9,144 nucleotides of DNA. It comes from Bacteroidales bacterium UBA714 (GTDB lineage: Bacteria; Bacteroidota; Bacteroidia; Bacteroidales; UBA932). Position numbers and translations under genes: made by a program. A model generated the notes under the pieces. It did no database searches and was not told the DNA's origin. It worked only from the letters and a program-made list of their open reading frames with translations. How positions within the stretch are numbered: position 1 is the stretch's first letter; each line of letters opens with the position of its first letter. Below, piece by piece: positions 7,539 to 9,144 of this stretch. The stretch spans positions 1-9,144 of the forward strand of contig DBLW01000116.1 in the NCBI GenBank assembly GCA_002298075.1, given 5' to 3'.

Positions 7539-8504
7539 ATGGAACTGAATCTCGAAAAACCGTTATTGTTTTTTGACATAGAAAGCACAGGGCTCAATAT
7601 CGCGTCAGACTCGATAATTGAGCTCTGCTTTGTGAAGATATGCCCCGGCGGAGAACAGAGAATCAAGACATGGAGGGTGAAGCCATGGGACTATGAAAGG
7701 AATTGCCAGAGGCCTATCAATCCGTCTGCACAGGCTGTGCACGGCATAAGTGCTGAAGACCTTTCAGACTGCCCTACCTTCCATGAGATAGCTGAAGAAG
7801 TCGTGGAGTGGCTAAGCGGAAGCGACCTCGCAGGATTCAATTCGGCCAAGTTCGACCTTCCGATGCTCGCCGAGGAGATTGAAAGAGTACGCAGATTCAA
7901 GGGAACGGATTTGCATATTGACCTTCATGAGATGAAGATGGTGGATGTGCAGAACATTTTCCATGCAATGGAGCCGCGCACACTGAAAGCCGCCTACACA
8001 TTCTACTGCGGAAAGGAACTTGAGAATGCTCATGCAGCGGAGGCTGACACTTTGGCAACATATGAGGTTCTGAAGGGACAGCTTGACAGATATGCCGCAG
8101 ACCCGAGGATTGAGAACGACATCGACAAGCTTGCAAAATTCTCGACCAAGCAGCGTACGGTCGATTATGCAGGAAGACTCGTGCTCGGAGACAATGACGA
8201 GCCGCTCATCAGCTTCGGCAAGCATAAGGGCAAGACTGCCCGTGAGGTATATTTCAATGAGCCGTCATATTTCGCATGGATAGAGAATGGTGATTTCACG
8301 CTTGACACCAAGCGTCAGTTCGCCATGCTCAAAGCCAAATTCGAGGCGGAGAAGAAAGCGGAAAGAAAAGCTGCCGAAAACAGGCCGCTTGAGGATTTGA
8401 GCGGGATTTTCGAGCAGAAGCTGGCTTCATTGAACACCAATCCGGCCAAATTATCCCAAAAGAGACAAAAGAAGGACGAGGAAAACGGCCCTACATTGTT
8501 CTGA
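7539..8504 (+). CDS. DEDDh-family 3'-5' exonuclease (DnaQ/ExoX-like) with C-terminal tail
   Basis: Probable 3'-5' DNA exonuclease, 321 aa from ATG 7539. A longer in-frame start at 7503 would overlap dnaN by 34 nt, whereas 7539 begins right after the dnaN stop and gives the expected start close to the ExoI motif. DEDDh motifs are complete: D13 and E15 (FFDIESTGL), D106 (FNSAKFDLPML), and H165 and D170 (HAAEAD). A second module at about 214-265 (ISFGKHKGKTAREVYF, then YFAWIENGDF) resembles the ExoX C-terminal/DUF3820-type domain. Residues about 266-321 form a Lys/Glu-rich tail ending in GPTLF, longer than the roughly 255-aa Bacteroides homologue I recall. Adjacency to dnaN suggests a replication or proofreading role as an epsilon-like exonuclease. 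Family is sure; physiological role is inference. Confidence 0.9.
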   Translation: MELNLEKPLLFFDIESTGLNIASDSIIELCFVKICPGGEQRIKTWRVKPWDYERNCQRPINPSAQAVHGISAEDLSDCPTFHEIAEEVVEWLSGSDLAGFNSAKFDLPMLAEEIERVRRFKGTDLHIDLHEMKMVDVQNIFHAMEPRTLKAAYTFYCGKELENAHAAEADTLATYEVLKGQLDRYAADPRIENDIDKLAKFSTKQRTVDYAGRLVLGDNDEPLISFGKHKGKTAREVYFNEPSYFAWIENGDFTLDTKRQFAMLKAKFEAEKKAERKAAENRPLEDLSGIFEQKLASLNTNPAKLSQKRQKKDEENGPTLF

Positions 8505-8509
8505 GCAAA

Positions 8510-9100
8510 ATGAACATTGCAATAAAAATATACGGGAATGACAGATGCTGCTGCAGACCGGACACGACCTGGGAACGTGAAAACAGGGATTACTATGTTC
8601 CGGACGGCATTGACAGCATCCACTGGTCACCGATAGCATTCGCACGGATAAGCAAAGCCGGGAAATGTATCGGGGAAAAGTTCGTATCAAGATACTATGA
8701 CGCCGTAAATTTCGGTGCATTATTTTATATAGGTGACATTTTGGACGGAAGTGCCGGAAGCCTTGCCTGCGCAAGCTGTGCCGACCATACGTCAATCCTG
8801 CCGTTCCCGCTTTACAATCCTGCAGTATTCGGAACGGAAGGGAACACCTTTGAAATAAATAAAAACGGAGAGAGGATTTTCCGCATGGAATCCGCATCAG
8901 AGGAAAATGGCAAGTCCGTATTGTCCATGCTTGAGGAAGCGGTCTGCATGACATCACGTCTAACATCCCTCAGGACCGGAGATATTGTGGCTTTCGAACT
9001 TGGACAGGCCTCACCTTTGGCCACACGCGCCGACGGTGATGTTTCCATAGCCGGAGAGTTTTGCGAAAACTGGCTGTTCGATTTCAAAATCGTCTTCTGA
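8510..9100 (+). CDS. Divergent FAH-family protein, probable pseudoenzyme
   Basis: 196 aa, 5 nt after the exonuclease stop, third gene of the dnaN operon. It resembles short (about 200 aa) fumarylacetoacetate hydrolase family proteins of Bacteroidales: RPDTTWERENRDYYVPD (16-32) matches the KPDT...YYP region, ARISKAGKCIGEKF (45-58) the VRICKPGKYIQEKF region, YYDAVNFG (62-69) the YYDAIGIG region, and LTSLRTGDIV (151-160) the TLKTGDLI region. The comparison sequence is from memory. Features essential for catalysis are absent: the metal-binding ExE after the first His reads S40/I42, the third ligand Asp is L71, the N-terminal NYxxH segment is shortened away, and TGTPxGVG is replaced by FELGQASPL. 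It contains eight cysteines, including C13-C15 and C87/C90. It probably has no FAH hydrolase or isomerase activity; its present role is unknown. No terminator is evident in the 44 nt that follow. Confidence 0.75.
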   Translation: MNIAIKIYGNDRCCCRPDTTWERENRDYYVPDGIDSIHWSPIAFARISKAGKCIGEKFVSRYYDAVNFGALFYIGDILDGSAGSLACASCADHTSILPFPLYNPAVFGTEGNTFEINKNGERIFRMESASEENGKSVLSMLEEAVCMTSRLTSLRTGDIVAFELGQASPLATRADGDVSIAGEFCENWLFDFKIVF

Positions 9101-9144
9101 CAGCCATTTATTTTCTGCGGCAGGAGCTAATCAAGGCTTAGGAA

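Noticed and set aside
8451..8966. 171-aa minus-strand ORF opposite the FAH-like gene
   Set aside because: The plus-strand frame shows clear family similarity and operon spacing; the antisense product is Cys/Arg/Ser-rich and looks like a shadow.
9101..9144. Possible terminator after the FAH-like gene (CTGCGGCAG)
   Set aside because: The arms are only 4 bp with a 1-nt loop and there is no T-run; nothing convincing in this tail.

Overview
The window looks like Bacteroidales (Bacteroidota) chromosome, most likely from a gut-type metagenome. The evidence is a short RpoD of the Bacteroidota type with no region 1.1, A/T-rich leaders without Shine-Dalgarno sites, a TAnnTTTG -7 box upstream of dnaN, and protein sequences closest to my recollection of Bacteroidales homologues. 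All calls come from reading the sequence; no database was searched.

Layout: two gene blocks diverge from an intergenic region at about 6190-6414. The minus-strand block, in transcription order, is htrA (periplasmic serine protease), rpoD (primary sigma factor), argS (arginyl-tRNA synthetase), a Bax inhibitor-1 family membrane protein, and a MATE efflux transporter that runs off the left edge. Gaps are 29, 3, 42 and 39 nt, so it could be one long transcript. The plus-strand block is dnaN (sliding clamp), a DEDDh 3'-5' exonuclease and a short fumarylacetoacetate-hydrolase-like protein, with gaps of 2 and 5 nt, which is a tight operon. No tRNA, rRNA, CRISPR array, insertion sequence or clear terminator was seen.

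Three things stand out. (1) Composition changes sharply inside argS, at about 2400-2480. To the left (MATE, Bax1, the argS 3' end) GC is about 60% in sampled lines, arginine is almost all CGN and glycine is GGC. To the right GC is about 46%, with many AGA/AGG and GGA codons. The break falls in the conserved stretch of argS, as expected for a recombination joint or a chimeric metagenome contig, so the left 2.4 kb may come from another organism. (2) The last gene keeps the backbone of a FAH-family enzyme but appears to have lost all three metal ligands, the N-terminal catalytic histidine region and the glycine-rich TGTPxGVG motif, so it looks like a pseudoenzyme. (3) The exonuclease next to the clamp gene has a charged C-terminal tail ending in PTLF, which resembles a clamp-binding peptide and may mark it as a replicative proofreading partner.
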